From contig JAKMXF010000324.1 of assembly GCA_024704765.1 (NCBI GenBank), forward strand, positions 62,001 through 126,000: a DNA stretch of 64,000 nt, in the 5' to 3' direction. This document shows, piece by piece, positions 18,538-30,709 of this stretch; positions within the stretch are counted from its first letter, which is position 1; each line of letters begins with the position of its first letter. The position numbers and the translations under genes were made by a program. The notes beneath the pieces are model-generated. The model had not been told where the DNA came from and did no database searches. It worked only from the letters and a program-made list of their open reading frames with translations. The DNA comes from Oopsacas minuta (lineage: Eukaryota > Porifera > Hexactinellida > Lyssacinosida > Leucopsacidae).

Positions 18538-21328
18538 ATGGCAACAAGCAGTAACCTAACAAATGGAAACCATATTGAGAATGGCATAGATGAAAAACCA
18601 TCCAGTTTCAAATTTCATAACATCTCAAAATCGACACGAAAACTTCTGAAAGAAAATGGTTACAAGGAACTATTCCCTGTCCAATATGAGACTTATAGGT
18701 CTATATTCGAAGGGAGGGACACTCTGGTACAAGCTAGGACAGGGACAGGGAAAACTTTAGCATTCGTACTTCCACTAATCGAAAAATTACGTGCCAAGGA
18801 TTTTGAAAAATCTCGTAAGCCTATTATCATTGTTTTGGCGCCAACACGTGAATTGGTCATGCAAATTACGCGGGATTTCAAGATGATGACGGAGGAATTG
18901 AGGGTTGTGGCTGTGTACGGAGGTGTACCATACCAGAACCAAATTTCTGATATTGAAAGAGGCTCGCATGTTATAGTAGGTAAGTTCGTATTTTAACACC
19001 TTTCATTTTAGGCACGTAAGTTAACATTCCTACAAATAAACTGATGGACCAAAAGGTGTGAATATTTTCTACCCCATAAGTTCCAATTTGTAGGTGCGCC
19101 AGGTAGAGTTTTGGATCTAACAAAGTCTTTCCATCTGGAGTTATCAGGAGTAGAACATGTTATTCTAGATGAGGCAGATCAACTTCTGGAGAGAGGATTT
19201 ACTGAAGACATTGAGAAGATATTATCATATACTAATCTGAAAATGGAACTAAATAAAACTCAGTTCCTAATGTTCAGTGCTACTCTGCCATCTTGGGTCG
19301 AAACAATGGCTGAACAGTTAGTTGCATAAGTAATCATAAACCACCTATTTTCCTGGTATTTATCGACCCATTAACTGCAATAGGTCCTGTCGCACCCCTG
19401 CTGTCGTCTGTGGACCCCAGGGTTGGGAACCGCTGTGTTATTGCCTCATTTTCCAAGGTACATGTCAAGGGACCATATACGCGTGGATCTTATTGGCTCA
19501 GAGAGAGTAAAGACATCCACAACAGTAGATCATAAAGCTATAAGATGTCCGTACACAGAGAGGCATTCCACTATAGGAGATGTTATACAGGTTTATTCTA
19601 GCAGTAGAGACAGCAGAGTTATGGTATTTTGTCCTACTAAGGTTGAGGCTAATGAGCTAGCTCTGAGCTCTTGTATTAAGATATCTTCTCAGGTAATTTA
19701 TAGTACACGTATATTCAGCCCGCCCAAAACATCTTGATCCCGCATAAATGTATTGATTTGCCCGCTTAAATATACTGATCCCGCGCAATTTCATTGATTT
19801 GCGCGCCAAAAATATTCAATTCGGCCTTTTTCTAAATCGATCATCCGCCAAGGCAAACCTTCAACATTCAAACATTCCATTCTAGTTGTTACACGGAGAC
19901 ATACCCCAGAAACAACGTGAGGTAACCTTAGAAGGATTCCGTAGAGGTGCTTTCCAATGTTTAGTTACTACAGATGTAGCTGCTAGAGGTCTAGACATTC
20001 CTGAGGTAGATTTGGTTGTCCAGTGTGAACCACCTAAAGACATACACGCCTACATACACCGTGCTGGACGTACGGGTCGAGCTGGACGTCAAGGTGTCTG
20101 CATTATATTCTATAAAGCCGCCCAAGAGTTCCAACTCAAAAGGATTGAAAGTGTTGGTAAGTTGATTTACGCCATGTATCATGTTATTATTTGTATTATT
20201 AAACCATGGAAAAGATCCTATTGGGTAGAGGAGTGGTTACCAACCTGGGACCAATGAACCCCTTGGTGATCCACAGACAGCAGTCCAGGTCAAATTATGC
20301 CGAAATTATCCATGGTTTAGTAAACAAAAATTTTGAATTTCTACTATTTATACAAAATTTAATTTTCTAGCTGGAATTCATTTCAAGAAAATCGGCGCGC
20401 CTCAGCCTACAGACTTAATCAAAAGCTGCTCAAAAGAGGCGGGGAATAGTTTAAACAAAATACCAACTGACATAGTTACGAGCTTCAAGCCTTACGCTGA
20501 AGAACTCATCACTAAGGTAGGAGCTGTGGAATGTGTGGCAAGAGCTATAGCATATATTTCCGGTTACTCTCAAATGGAGACCAGATCTCTATTGTCAGGA
20601 CAGAAGGATTTCTGTGCTATACAACTTAAGGTAGTTTTCTGAAGCTAATTATTCTATAATTTCCTCCGAAATTTAGCGCCTATTTTAAGCGGGACATTCC
20701 GCTTTTTGGTACGCACGATTCATAGATTTTCCCGCAATTTTGTAATTCACATTTAGGTCGGATAATTGGTGCTTCAACTCCCGTTATGTCGACCTCAAGG
20801 GACCGTGATAATTACTTAGGTATAACCGATGGAATATAGGTTACTTTTACAGTTTGAGACCATATTTGTATAATTTAAGACTTTGATGTAAGCGGGTATT
20901 TCTATATATCCGTGTTAGATACAACGGAGGTTACTGGAATTTATACTTTCTCTGTTTTATAGATTAATACGGAAGCAAGATTTGTAGGATTCTTCTGGGG
21001 TATATTACGCAGGTATATTAATTCGGATACCATGGATAACATCAAAGGCATGAGAATGTGTGAAGACCGTTTAGGCTGCGTATTCGATGTTCCTCTGAGT
21101 GCAAAAGATAGTATACTAACTCAATTATCGGATATGAGGCATGGCGAAGTGACCGTTTTAAGTGAACTACCCTCGCTTGTTGAGATTAAGGAAAATACTG
21201 CCTCTTGGGGGAAACGTCGTCCTGATTCAAGATTTAATTCACAGGACAAAAGACCGAGAATGGAATTCAAGAATAATAGAGGAAGAGGTCCAAACAGATT
21301 TAGTAATAGATATTCAAAGAATTATTAG
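18538..21328 (+). CDS. DDX21: DDX21/DDX50-type DEAD-box RNA helicase, 6 exons
   Basis: Exons 18538-18979, 19094-19316, 19458-19692, 19886-20156, 20371-20630 and 20963-21328 give 598 residues. Helicase motifs in order: Q motif (FPVQ), Walker [20 protein letters not shown] (split by intron 1), DEAD in LDEADQL, SAT in FSATLP, then domain 2 with [11 protein letters not shown] and [11 protein letters not shown]. After this comes the GUCT domain diagnostic for DDX21/DDX50 ([11 protein letters not shown], then YISG, then FFWG) and an Arg/Gly/Asn-rich tail. DDX21 unwinds RNA in the nucleolus and links Pol I and Pol II transcription with rRNA processing. The N-terminus is much shorter than in vertebrate DDX21, lacking the Lys-rich repeats. 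Intron 2 (141 bp) contains a hAT-like repeat over most of its length. DDX21 versus DDX50 cannot be separated in an invertebrate. Confidence 0.93.
19340..19437. mobile_element. hAT-like family C copy filling most of DDX21 intron 2
   Basis: Contains gctgtcgtctgtggacccca and gggttgggaaccgctg, the shared C-family 3' end. The host intron is only 141 bp. Confidence 0.65.
20775..20943. mobile_element. MITE family A copy (inverted orientation)
   Basis: TIRs caactcccgttatgtcgac and gttagatacaacggaggtt; interior ctcaagggaccgtgataatt. It ends 20 bp before DDX21 exon 6. Confidence 0.75.
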
Positions 21329-22010
21329 TTTTTCATTATTTGTAGAGCAAATATTTGATGAAAATTAGGTGAATTATAAATTTGGATAAAGAAACTTTGC
21401 CTCCTGTATGAGGATTGGAATTCATATCTATTCTTGTGGATTTGACCTCTGGACACTCCCCGGGGGTGAAGTTATTAAAGTGTCAAATAATTAGAATTTG
21501 TTAAAGGGGAAAGCTCGCTGTTAATTAACCAATCCGGACTGAGATGTGGGAACATACACCCATTATTTTTCCCGAATATTTTCGGTGTAATAGGAAAATA
21601 TCGTGATACAGAAAAATGGGTTGAATTGTTTCCACCCTCAGGGCAGTCGGTCCCATAACAGACCATTTGTCGCTGGTCTTCCATACCCTTTGTCCACCCA
21701 TTACCCAACTAGAGCTGTCCCTCACCCACTGAGGAAGAGCTTAAAATGAAAATAAACAGACTCACTCTAAATTAATATATAATTAGCATACACAGAAATC
21801 TCATGCAATTACCATGAATCTACTAATACACTATTTTGATAGTAGAGATTGATTATAACTGAATAGCTATTGATACTAATGGTAACTATGTGTAAAAATG
21901 TATGTAACATATATGTCAGTGTATAAAAATAACTGAACGGAGCTGTAATTTCAAGTCGATGACTTCTGTACTTCTTTATTACGCTAGATATTCTCCCTCT
22001 CCCTCTACAC
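21329..22010. other. Convergent intergenic region between DDX21-like and YTHDF genes
   Basis: Both genes end here, so the region holds two 3' UTRs. AT-rich; open frames on the minus strand at 21475-21725 match nothing and have no splice or start context. No terminator-like or RNA-gene structure recognised. Confidence 0.45.
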
Positions 22011-25000
22011 CTATTTCGTTCCACTACTGTAACGTTCCTAAAAGGTGTGAAAACATGATTAATCATATGATAATTTAAAATACATACAAATGTACTGCTG
22101 TAATATAGCAATCTCATTGGCCAGACTTTAAACGGGCTAAAACATTGGATGGATCATATCACAGGTGCATACCTACGCCCCTGAATGCACCATGTACCAT
22201 CTTATACTGACAACTAAGCCTATCTCAAAACCCACAAATCCTATTGGTCTAAATCACCCAATCAAAACCTACCTTCTTTCCAATGCGTTTCATTTCATCA
22301 CTCAAATCTGCATAATCTAAATCATCTAGCATACACGTAGAAGATGCGTATTCTAAAATTAGCCTCATTGTATCGACACCTTGTTCATAAAGAACCTCCT
22401 GACAATCTCTTGAATTTGTTATAGGCTTTCCTTCATTATTGCTGAGTTTAACTCTACGTAAATGTTGGTTAGGAATGTCTTTAATAAATATCCATTTTAC
22501 ACGGAATTTTCCTTTCCATTTTTCCTAAAAAAGTCAATTAAAAATATGGAAATTATCCGTACAGTCAATTCCTGTTATATCGTAACTCAAGGGACCGTGA
22601 TAATTACTTCGATATGACAGATGATATATATATATATGTTACTTCGATGGTTTGAGACCATATTGTACAATTTCAGACTTCGAGATAACAGGAGTTGACT
22701 GTATACGAATTTTCCCCTCCAACCAGATAACTAAATCCGCCATCCATGGTTAAAACTAATCTATATGTGGGGAAGGCTATTTCTAACATAACAGGAGCCA
22801 ATTCATCCACGCCTTGGTCTTATAAGAACTATTCTATGTGACATAATACGCTACATACCTGTGAGAATATCCCTGTATGTGTATATAGATCAACTTCAGA
22901 AACCATTTCTGCTATACCACAAAAATGACCACTGGCATTCACACTGAAGAACAGATAAATAGGTCTATCTCTTTGCTCACGGAATGCATTATCTAAACGT
23001 TTATTTCCGCTCTCTGTACTCGTCCAGATTTCGTGACGTATTGACTGACGTATGTCTTGCTCTGAGTAACTTTTGATGACAAAGAACCGCGCATCTTTCA
23101 GCGGAAAACCGTCCAAAGTTTTCGGATTGAAATGCCTCTTCAATCTGGCGAGAAGATCTGAGCTATTTGATTGGTTGGAAGATTCACGTGATCTCCGTGT
23201 GTATCTAAAAATAGGTTTAAAAGTGAATAACAGTTTTTAAGGAATGTGAATAAAATAGAAAACTATAATTTGGCAATTACAGTCACGATTTATAGATTTG
23301 TGATAATAAGCAATACATAAACATAATTATTGTGATATAACCTTCAATAGTAAACAAACAAAACGCAGTCAGTCTATGATGTCCATAGTTAAGAGTTCAG
23401 GTGGATAAAAATGCCAACAGTAATTGCCAAAATTTCATACGAACACCAACGGAAGATCAAAATGTGTTCGCTCTATCGGAGTTCGTATTAACGAGGTTCC
23501 ACTATAGATAGTAAACAAACAAATAAACAAATAAACGAACAAATACCTCGATGAGTACATCTGATTATTATCACTATGTGCGCCAGAATACGAACTATCA
23601 GCTGACCCAGATCGCTTCTCTCTTCTATTATTAGTCTGTCTCTCTCTATGAGAGTTTGTTGGGCTTGACCAATGATTTCCGCTGTTTATACTGTGTCTAT
23701 AAATGTCCTGAACATCACCGCCAGTTGGTTGTGTGTAGTACCCCACTCGAAGGGGTATTTCTGAGTACCCGGGGTCGATTGTCCCCTCGGGGGCCTGTGT
23801 AATGTGGTAGGTACGTGAGGGGTCGTGTTGGAACTCTGGATGTACTGGTACCATTAATGGTTGCATTTCGTAATGTGGAGACATTTCTGGTATAATTACC
23901 TGCTGGGGAAGATAAATAAGTAAACAAACATTCAAAGAAAAAATAAACAAGTGAATACAGTCAACTCCTGTTATATCGAAGTAATCATCACGTCCCACAG
24001 AGCTATAAACAGGAGTTGATACGACACAAATGACAAACAAACAAAGTGTTTACCTGTGGAGATATCATTTGTGGAGTAGCAGCATACATCTGTGTATCTC
24101 CTTGTACAGAGAATTGTGGACCATGCATGATAGGTTCTAATGTGAATATTCCGTCACCATACGGCTGAGGGGAGTAGAAGTAATGAGGACCTGGTATTAA
24201 GAATTGTTGTGCGTAGGGAGGCATCATCTAAAGGTATGAAAATAATCATATTAATATACGTAATCATTTTGAGGTGATATAGGGGGCAATAGGACACTTT
24301 GTATAAAATATTTTATCATGTCAAAATCCAATTCGATGCTATACCTCAAGGATGACAATTGATTGGGTAATGAAATAATACAGGAAATATTTCACGCGCC
24401 AAAAGGTAGTAATAACCCACGTTCAAGTGTGAAAAGGCGGGTAAACTCGGCGGCACATAAAACACAACTATCGCGTGTAATTCTAGCGCAAAAAATCGTT
24501 TATATAAAATGCAGCGGCTATATAAGCACACGTTAACAACCATACCTGTTGAATGGAATCTTGTGAAGCTAAGGACTCCATAGAACTGTGATGAGATCCT
24601 GAATAGTAGTACGGAGATCTGTTCATTATATCTTGAGGGTAGCAGTACTGTTCCTGTGAATTGTAGCCTACCAATTTCATAGATTATAGGCCTAATTATC
24701 AACCAATAAGATTCTAGTGTTGATGAACAAAGGACTGAGAAAGTATATATAAATCAGTAGGCATTCATTTCTATAAATTCGTAAATTTTAAGTTTTCATA
24801 AAAGTCGAACGCGTAAATATTCTAATCTCGCTACGGTAAATTCCACAAGAATCAAAAACTATGAATACTCAGCCAAAAATTGGTACGAATAGTCCTTAGT
24901 TGGTATTTAAACTAATAAAAGTATTCGAAGATAATACAAATTCAATGAATAGTCAGTAATATGATAAATTGACAAATAATGATAGAGATATAATAGCAGT

Positions 25001-27938
25001 AGCTTTGAAAGCCGTCAAAAGTGATATAATGCTTAGAGATAGTCAGTAAGGGTCACGTATTTGTCAGCCCATAATTATACTCCAAGGGGCCAAACCTGTC
25101 CAATTGCACAATATTCTATGAACCAATAGCCATACTGTATATACAAGTCCCATGATCAAAGTTGAATTTGCTAGAATTGTCTGAAGTTTTGAAAAAGTGG
25201 AAATGCGGAAATTCTCCCAAAGTTCACATTCCATGGCACAAAAGTATTTTATCAAACAAACACGAAATTCGACTGATTGTTTGAGAAAATTATTACATTT
25301 TGGGTACATATAAAGTTCAATAGTATGCGAATACTAATATGATATCATAAGAAGCAACATTGTGCACTAAAAATATAATATTCTAAATATAAATACGGAT
25401 TCTGTTTCACTTGTATAGGAATTATTGCGGGCAGATTAAATAGTCTACCATAATTTCTAAAGCACCATACTATCAAAATTTGTCACAGATGTATGTCAAA
25501 TCACTATCACTTGGGTAGTGGTTCACAACCTTTTCATCCATGCACCCCTTAACACTGTGGACCACCAAGGCGTAAGTGGCCTAAGGATCCGAGCGACTGG
25601 AACTTGTGCTCTCCTCCCCCAAATTCACACGACGCGGTAAATACTACATACACTGTAAGGTGTATAATTCCCCAATTAACGAGATTTCCACTGGCTCTAT
25701 TAAGCGATTACTAAAATTAACTCACAGTATCTGTGATATGTAATATCAGCGTTGTTGTGTGTAGAATCGGGAGAGCTCTCCTTTGAGCTACGGGATGGAC
25801 TGGATGAGTTCTGAGGTGGTGAGCTAGGCTCAGATGCCCCAGACTACAAATAGAAATAATTACAACAATTATAACACTCATTTGTATATAGAAATCCGAA
25901 TTTTCGTTCCATAAATACAGAAGAACCTGCTCCCAACAAGTGTCGGTTTATGCTGGTTCCACTGCTTATTAAATCCACAATAATACACCCTTTATGATCG
26001 ACAAAAACACCTTGAAACAAAGTGTCGGCATCCGAATATATATCGGCACAAACCCACTGCCATTGGGAAGCTCAATAATATTTCTATCAAATTCACTTTC
26101 ATATATCTCATATAATTTCTAAGAAATTTGATTATGCAATTAGGAATGGCCAATTGGTATGCCAACTAAATTCAAATTCCTCAAAATTCCTATTTCAATC
26201 AAATCAAAGCAAATATCCAATTTAATTTGGATGCGCAATTCACTTGAAAAATGACCTTTGCGTGTCTAAATATAATTATCCCTAGAAACCAATTAGCCAA
26301 ATGGAATTTGTAATGAGATATCAAGAGATATTTATCCATTAATCACAATATGGAACCACAATAACTTAGTGTGGGATTATACACATATTTCCCGCCCTCA
26401 AAAACTATGTGCCTGGCACTATAGATACAGTGTGTGTAAATTCCACGACAGAGATCACGCAATAGAAAGCATGATCAAATCAAGGTGGATGCATTAGGTA
26501 ATACTGCATTTATGTTGTTGTAAGCATTGTTGAGAATCTAGTTGCCAAGGTAGAGTTCCCGCTCTTACGCGCCTAAATTTAGAATTTTGTAATATTGATA
26601 TATCGTAGAAAATGGCGCATCGAAAATATACGCGCCAAAATAACAATTTGTGCGCCTTCGTCATAACTAATATTTTAATTATTTTCTGAAACAGAATGGA
26701 AATGCGGCTGTCACACTTCGCATACCACTCACCTCCCTTGTAGCGTTTGATCGGCCCCTTTTCAAAAAAGTGAATAATTTTCAATTTAGTTCCTATTCAT
26801 TTCCAGTTGGCCCAAATTCATTAATTTGCATTTCAAACTGATTCCAATACAAATGCTAACATGCAAGAAACCTGAATAATTCCTAAGTATAATCTCAATA
26901 GTAATTCCAGTGAATTTGGTTAGTAATCAAACGAAGTGATATATTGAGTATACTTGTTACCACAATGGTAACGATTGCCCGAATTTGTCCAAATAAATTC
27001 CGGGAAATGACCGCTCCAACGGCGAACACTTTCCCGACAACATCGGAATGTAGAAATGGATCAAATTGTACCTCCAGAGGGGACCGTATATCGTAATAAG
27101 TAATAGGTTGTGACTATATGACAAATAAAGCTGATGTTGCAATAATGACTCTAAAACATTGATCGTATCGTTTCGATTGCATAAAACCTATCCAATTATG
27201 ACAAATTATACTTGTAAGAATGCTGAATTTTAGACGAATTCATTTTCGTATGTGGCACAACTTCACGCTTTCGAGAGATCATGTCAAAATAAGTAATTCC
27301 AATTGACTTAATATAAATCGAGAAGTCAAAAAACTTCAACTAATATCCTTAAAAGTAATTGAATGGAAATTGTATATCAATATTCTCCAAATTTTTTCGT
27401 GTATACGAAACTAAATATCTTAGATATTCGGTAACCATAGCAACAGACATATCGTAGAGTATTTCCGCCAAACAGCTACATCCAGTGCCCATCTGTGGAT
27501 GAGAGAAAACCGAATGTAATTTATACCTTTTGCCGCCCAAAATATATAAGTTTTAGGCGCGTAGGAGCGGGGTTTTGAATCCGTTTTGCATATTTATATT
27601 TTTTCCCTGTCAGGCCAAGAAATGTTCACAATTAGTTCAAATCGGCGCATTTTTGAAATGAAAATATATAATTCCTTCGATATATAGAAATTTTCATGCT
27701 AAACGGCTGAATAGGTCTAGGACGTAACTAGCATTGAGGCAGAGGAGGCAGTTGCCCTCCTCTCGTTTTCGGACAATGCCTTATCTCCCTGTTGTAATCG
27801 CCATTATATTGAGGCAAATATCCATCCTTGCCTCCTCGCTCTGAGATCTCTAGTTACGCCCCGGTTGGTTCATAAAACACTCACCCGAATCCTCCTTGAA
27901 GCTCTGCTTTCAAGTTGTGACTTAGTGGAATTACTCAT
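22011..27938 (-). CDS. YTHDF: YTHDF-family N6-methyladenosine reader, 8 exons
   Basis: Exons 27885-27938, 25726-25843, 24546-24667, 24054-24227, 23547-23902, 22859-23204, 22273-22524 and 22011-22037 join to 482 residues. The N-terminal 260 residues are low complexity (Ser, Pro, Gln, Tyr), as in cytoplasmic YTHDF proteins, which bind m6A mRNA and recruit decay or translation machinery. The YTH domain starts at FNPKTLDGFPL and has FFVIKSYSEQDI, HEIWTSTESGNKRLD, YLFFSVNASGHFCG, EKWKGKFRVKW and NSRDCQEV. The first and third cage tryptophans (IWTST and EKW) are present, but the second, normally in the GVWSQ segment, is Phe (TGIFSQ). The last exon codes only eight residues (ERYSSGTK), matching the short charged tail of vertebrate YTHDFs. 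Exon 5 begins at a CAGCAG tandem acceptor, so one Gln may be optional. Introns carry family A repeats. Confidence 0.92.
22559..22703. mobile_element. MITE family A copy
   Basis: TIRs acagtcaattcctgttatat and ataacaggagttgactgta are near-perfect inverted repeats with TA borders. In YTHDF coordinates it ends 34 bp upstream of the exon 7 acceptor. Confidence 0.8.
23956..24022. mobile_element. Short internally deleted family A MITE
   Basis: 67 bp: acagtcaactcctgttatat ... aaacaggagttga, little more than two TIRs. It lies about 55 bp upstream of YTHDF exon 5 on the minus strand. Confidence 0.75.
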
Positions 27939-28820
27939 TTTTAGAAAAAACACAAAAATAAGACAAATTGAAACCTAAATAAAATAACCTAGAAAAGTAA
28001 CATTTTCCTAAATATACTTAATTATCAAAATGTATCTTATTTGATATCAAAAAGTATATGATTACACCTATATTTGAGAATATATAGAAGTGTATGGAAT
28101 AAACTTCAAGCCTATTGTTTCAGTTACTGTGGGTTATTATATGCAATTTGATCAGGGATATATATATCCTCAGTTATATTAATATCTCACCATTAATTAT
28201 TTGGAATGTTGTGCTAACGAGTGTTACATAAATTACCTACATTTGACCGCCTCCCCTTGGTAGCGTAAGGAAGCATTTGAACGGCCTCTAATTCATGAAG
28301 TTATCACAGGCAATTTTTTCACTCATGGGTATACTCATAGTTAGTTTAATATCAGAAAGGTGATGAACAATCTCTAGTGGCCAGTTTTGCCTAGCTGAAA
28401 TATTGCAATGCATTTGAAGTTTGTGAAATAATAATAATAATAAAATTCGTGCGGTACAAATTTGATGTGACTAATCGAGCTGAGATTTGGAAAAGAAGCT
28501 AACAGTCCTACAAGCATTTGCAAAACTATACTACATACAGTGTATGTGATTGTCGGTTATAAGAACATGCCGGATATAAGCACCATCCTTTGGAAACCGG
28601 TTCTCATATATTCCTGCATATTTATACCGGTTATAAGAACATGTATTGCTACTCCCAAGGGTGTTCTTATAGCCAGCACACACTATATTCATACAACATC
28701 CTCATGTTGTAATTACAGAGAAACAAACTTGCTCTGTAATAAGATATCATAGCACATGATTTCCTATATATAATATTATGAGTAAAGGCCAAACTTAAAT
28801 TATCATTTCCATTTTTATAA
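27939..28820. promoter_or_regulatory. Divergent spacer between YTHDF and POT transporter, with a MITE
   Basis: About 880 bp between two head-to-head start codons; it should hold both promoters. A family D inverted-repeat element occupies 28536-28686, leaving about 130 bp to the transporter ATG. No canonical core promoter element is convincing by eye. Confidence 0.45.
28536..28686. mobile_element. MITE family D copy
   Basis: TIRs acagtgtatgtgattgtcgg and atagccagcacacacta; interior aagaacatg, ctcatatattcctg and actcccaagggtgttctta are shared with 41377-41523 and 60134-60249. Confidence 0.75.
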
Positions 28821-30524
28821 ATGCAATTCGAAATGTCTACTAAGACATATGGAACTATCGAATTTCCTGTACTTAACACTCAAAATTTGGGACTGAAAAT
28901 TAGAAATTCGAGATGGTTTTTACGATGTTGCAATTATATATACAGATTTCCATTTCCTCCAACTTATGGACAATTCCCAAGTGTGAAAATCGTCTTCATT
29001 ATCCTATTCCTCCATCGATTACATTTCTATTCTATTTTCAATTTCATTGACCATCTTTCATTAATTCGGGCCGGTCGCACTGAAATAAGTGAATACCCCA
29101 CGATCACGTCTCAAGTAGTGGTAAGTGCGTCCATTTTATTAGCGCCATTTCCTGGCCTGATTGCCGATAAATATTTTGCCCGCACTCAAGTGATTTCATT
29201 TTGTCTTCTTTTATCATTCACCGGCTCAACAATACAATCAATGTTTCACACCGTATATGAACTTGATGTCATACCAGTTGCAGAGCCGATATACTATATA
29301 ATACACATAATTGCGATTGTTATGTTGATACTGGGATCATCTGGAATATTCGCGTTACTCCTACCGGTCGGTTTGGACCAAATGGAAGGGGCAGGTGAAT
29401 CTAAACTGAAATCGTATTTCAATTGGCATTATTGGGTAGGAAATTTCGGGTATTTATTTGCATTCGGACGGTATATTATATATACCCCTTCAGAGGATGA
29501 TCGCCTTCAGCTCCTGGGAAGTTCATATTTAGCAACTTTTTCAATATTTCTTGCAATAATTGTCCTCAAATTCTCGCTAAATCTCAACCTACTTCAATTG
29601 AATCGACCAGGAGGGACACCAATTAGACAAATTTCTGGAGTTTTATGCAATGGATTTAAGAATAAACGTAAACACAAATCTAAATACACAAAGTTAAGCC
29701 TATTCGATTATGCTGCCAACGAAAATGGCGGGAAATTCAATTATGAGGAAGTATTCGATGTCAAAACATTCTTCAAAATTCTTTTTGTGATCGTTAACAT
29801 GACCTGGTACTTTGGAATTTACAATTTACTCAACACAGAATTTCCAGAACAGGGACGAAAAATATCCTGTGCAAAAGACAAATACGTAGTTTCTTTCGTT
29901 ATTTCATTTGGTGACTGTGTCGTGGTTGCAACTGTTCTACCAATTTTCGAGTTGATTCGCTGGAAATTCAATAAAATAGGATTCAGTAAAATTCTTTATA
30001 AATTTCAATTTGGAGTTATATGTGGATTTGTGGCAGTATTTTGTGCTTGGGTCATAAATATTAGTCTTTACGCCGAAGAATTTATTTGCACACAAAGAAA
30101 AGGTAATAACTCTTACTTCATTCCTCATCTGATACGGATTCTCCCACAAACGATCTTCATTGGTCTATCAGAATGTCTCGCGTGGGTCGGAGCGATGGAA
30201 TTTGTATATGCCCAATCACCGCATCATATGAAAGGATTCATATTCGGGATTCTACAGTCCGTAACTGGCATTGGTTGGTTCATTCCGAACACTATTCGTT
30301 TTATTCTATATGAGGCAAGCGATTGCATAAATTCATGTGAAACATGCGCAGTGCATTTTAATCGGTGCTTCGATCAAACTACAAATGACTATATTTACTA
30401 CACAATTTTCCTTGGAATTTCGTTGGTGTATGTTGTTGTGTTTTGGGTCATAACATGTCTCTATAAGAGGAGAGAGAGACAAAAGATTGAGCAGTGGCCA
30501 GAAGGAAGCCAGTTTTTCCACTAA
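28821..30524 (+). CDS. POT/SLC15-family oligopeptide or peptide/histidine transporter, intronless
   Basis: 567 residues with about 12 hydrophobic segments. Family landmarks are in order: PGLIADKYFARTQ (PTR2 signature between TM2 and TM3), LLPVGLDQMEG with FNWHYWVGNFGY (TM5), a long central cytoplasmic loop with GGKFNYEEVFDVKTFFKI before TM7, and IPQTIFIGLSECLAWVGAMEF (TM10, keeping the functional Glu). Layout and loop are closest to SLC15A3/A4 (PHT1/2), proton-coupled histidine and dipeptide transporters of endolysosomes. The TM1 ExxER(F)xYYG motif of proton coupling reads ILFLHRLHFYSI: Arg is kept but both Glu are missing, so coupling may differ. SLC15 genes normally have many introns; a single exon suggests retrocopy origin. 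The ATG at 28821 is the first in frame; the MSTKTYG Met four codons later is also plausible. Confidence 0.85.
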   Translation: MQFEMSTKTYGTIEFPVLNTQNLGLKIRNSRWFLRCCNYIYRFPFPPTYGQFPSVKIVFIILFLHRLHFYSIFNFIDHLSLIRAGRTEISEYPTITSQVVVSASILLAPFPGLIADKYFARTQVISFCLLLSFTGSTIQSMFHTVYELDVIPVAEPIYYIIHIIAIVMLILGSSGIFALLLPVGLDQMEGAGESKLKSYFNWHYWVGNFGYLFAFGRYIIYTPSEDDRLQLLGSSYLATFSIFLAIIVLKFSLNLNLLQLNRPGGTPIRQISGVLCNGFKNKRKHKSKYTKLSLFDYAANENGGKFNYEEVFDVKTFFKILFVIVNMTWYFGIYNLLNTEFPEQGRKISCAKDKYVVSFVISFGDCVVVATVLPIFELIRWKFNKIGFSKILYKFQFGVICGFVAVFCAWVINISLYAEEFICTQRKGNNSYFIPHLIRILPQTIFIGLSECLAWVGAMEFVYAQSPHHMKGFIFGILQSVTGIGWFIPNTIRFILYEASDCINSCETCAVHFNRCFDQTTNDYIYYTIFLGISLVYVVVFWVITCLYKRRERQKIEQWPEGSQFFH

Positions 30525-30709
30525 ACAAATATATGTGTATATTTATTGTAAATATTTGTAAACAATAATGTATTTTGTATTCAATTAGAGTTGCAACCAT
30601 TTTGTGTAAAGAATTTGTATTTTTGGTATTTATTAAAATACCACAATAAATCAATACAAAAGTTTTGTATACTTTTTGTAATGTTGCGAAAATCGTCGAA
30701 TCTTTGCAA

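Noticed and set aside
19317-19457. A non-canonical AT-AG intron (C|ATAAGT) in the DDX21-like gene
   Set aside because: At first the reading frame seemed to need it, but a canonical donor at 19317 (CA|GTTAGT) gives the right phase and restores the exact spacing between the conserved Trp and Tyr-Met seen in DDX21, so an ordinary GT-AG intron explains it.
19423-19458. Exon 3 of DDX21 beginning upstream at 19384 within the hAT-like repeat
   Set aside because: The frame is open by chance but would insert repeat-derived residues between two conserved helicase positions.
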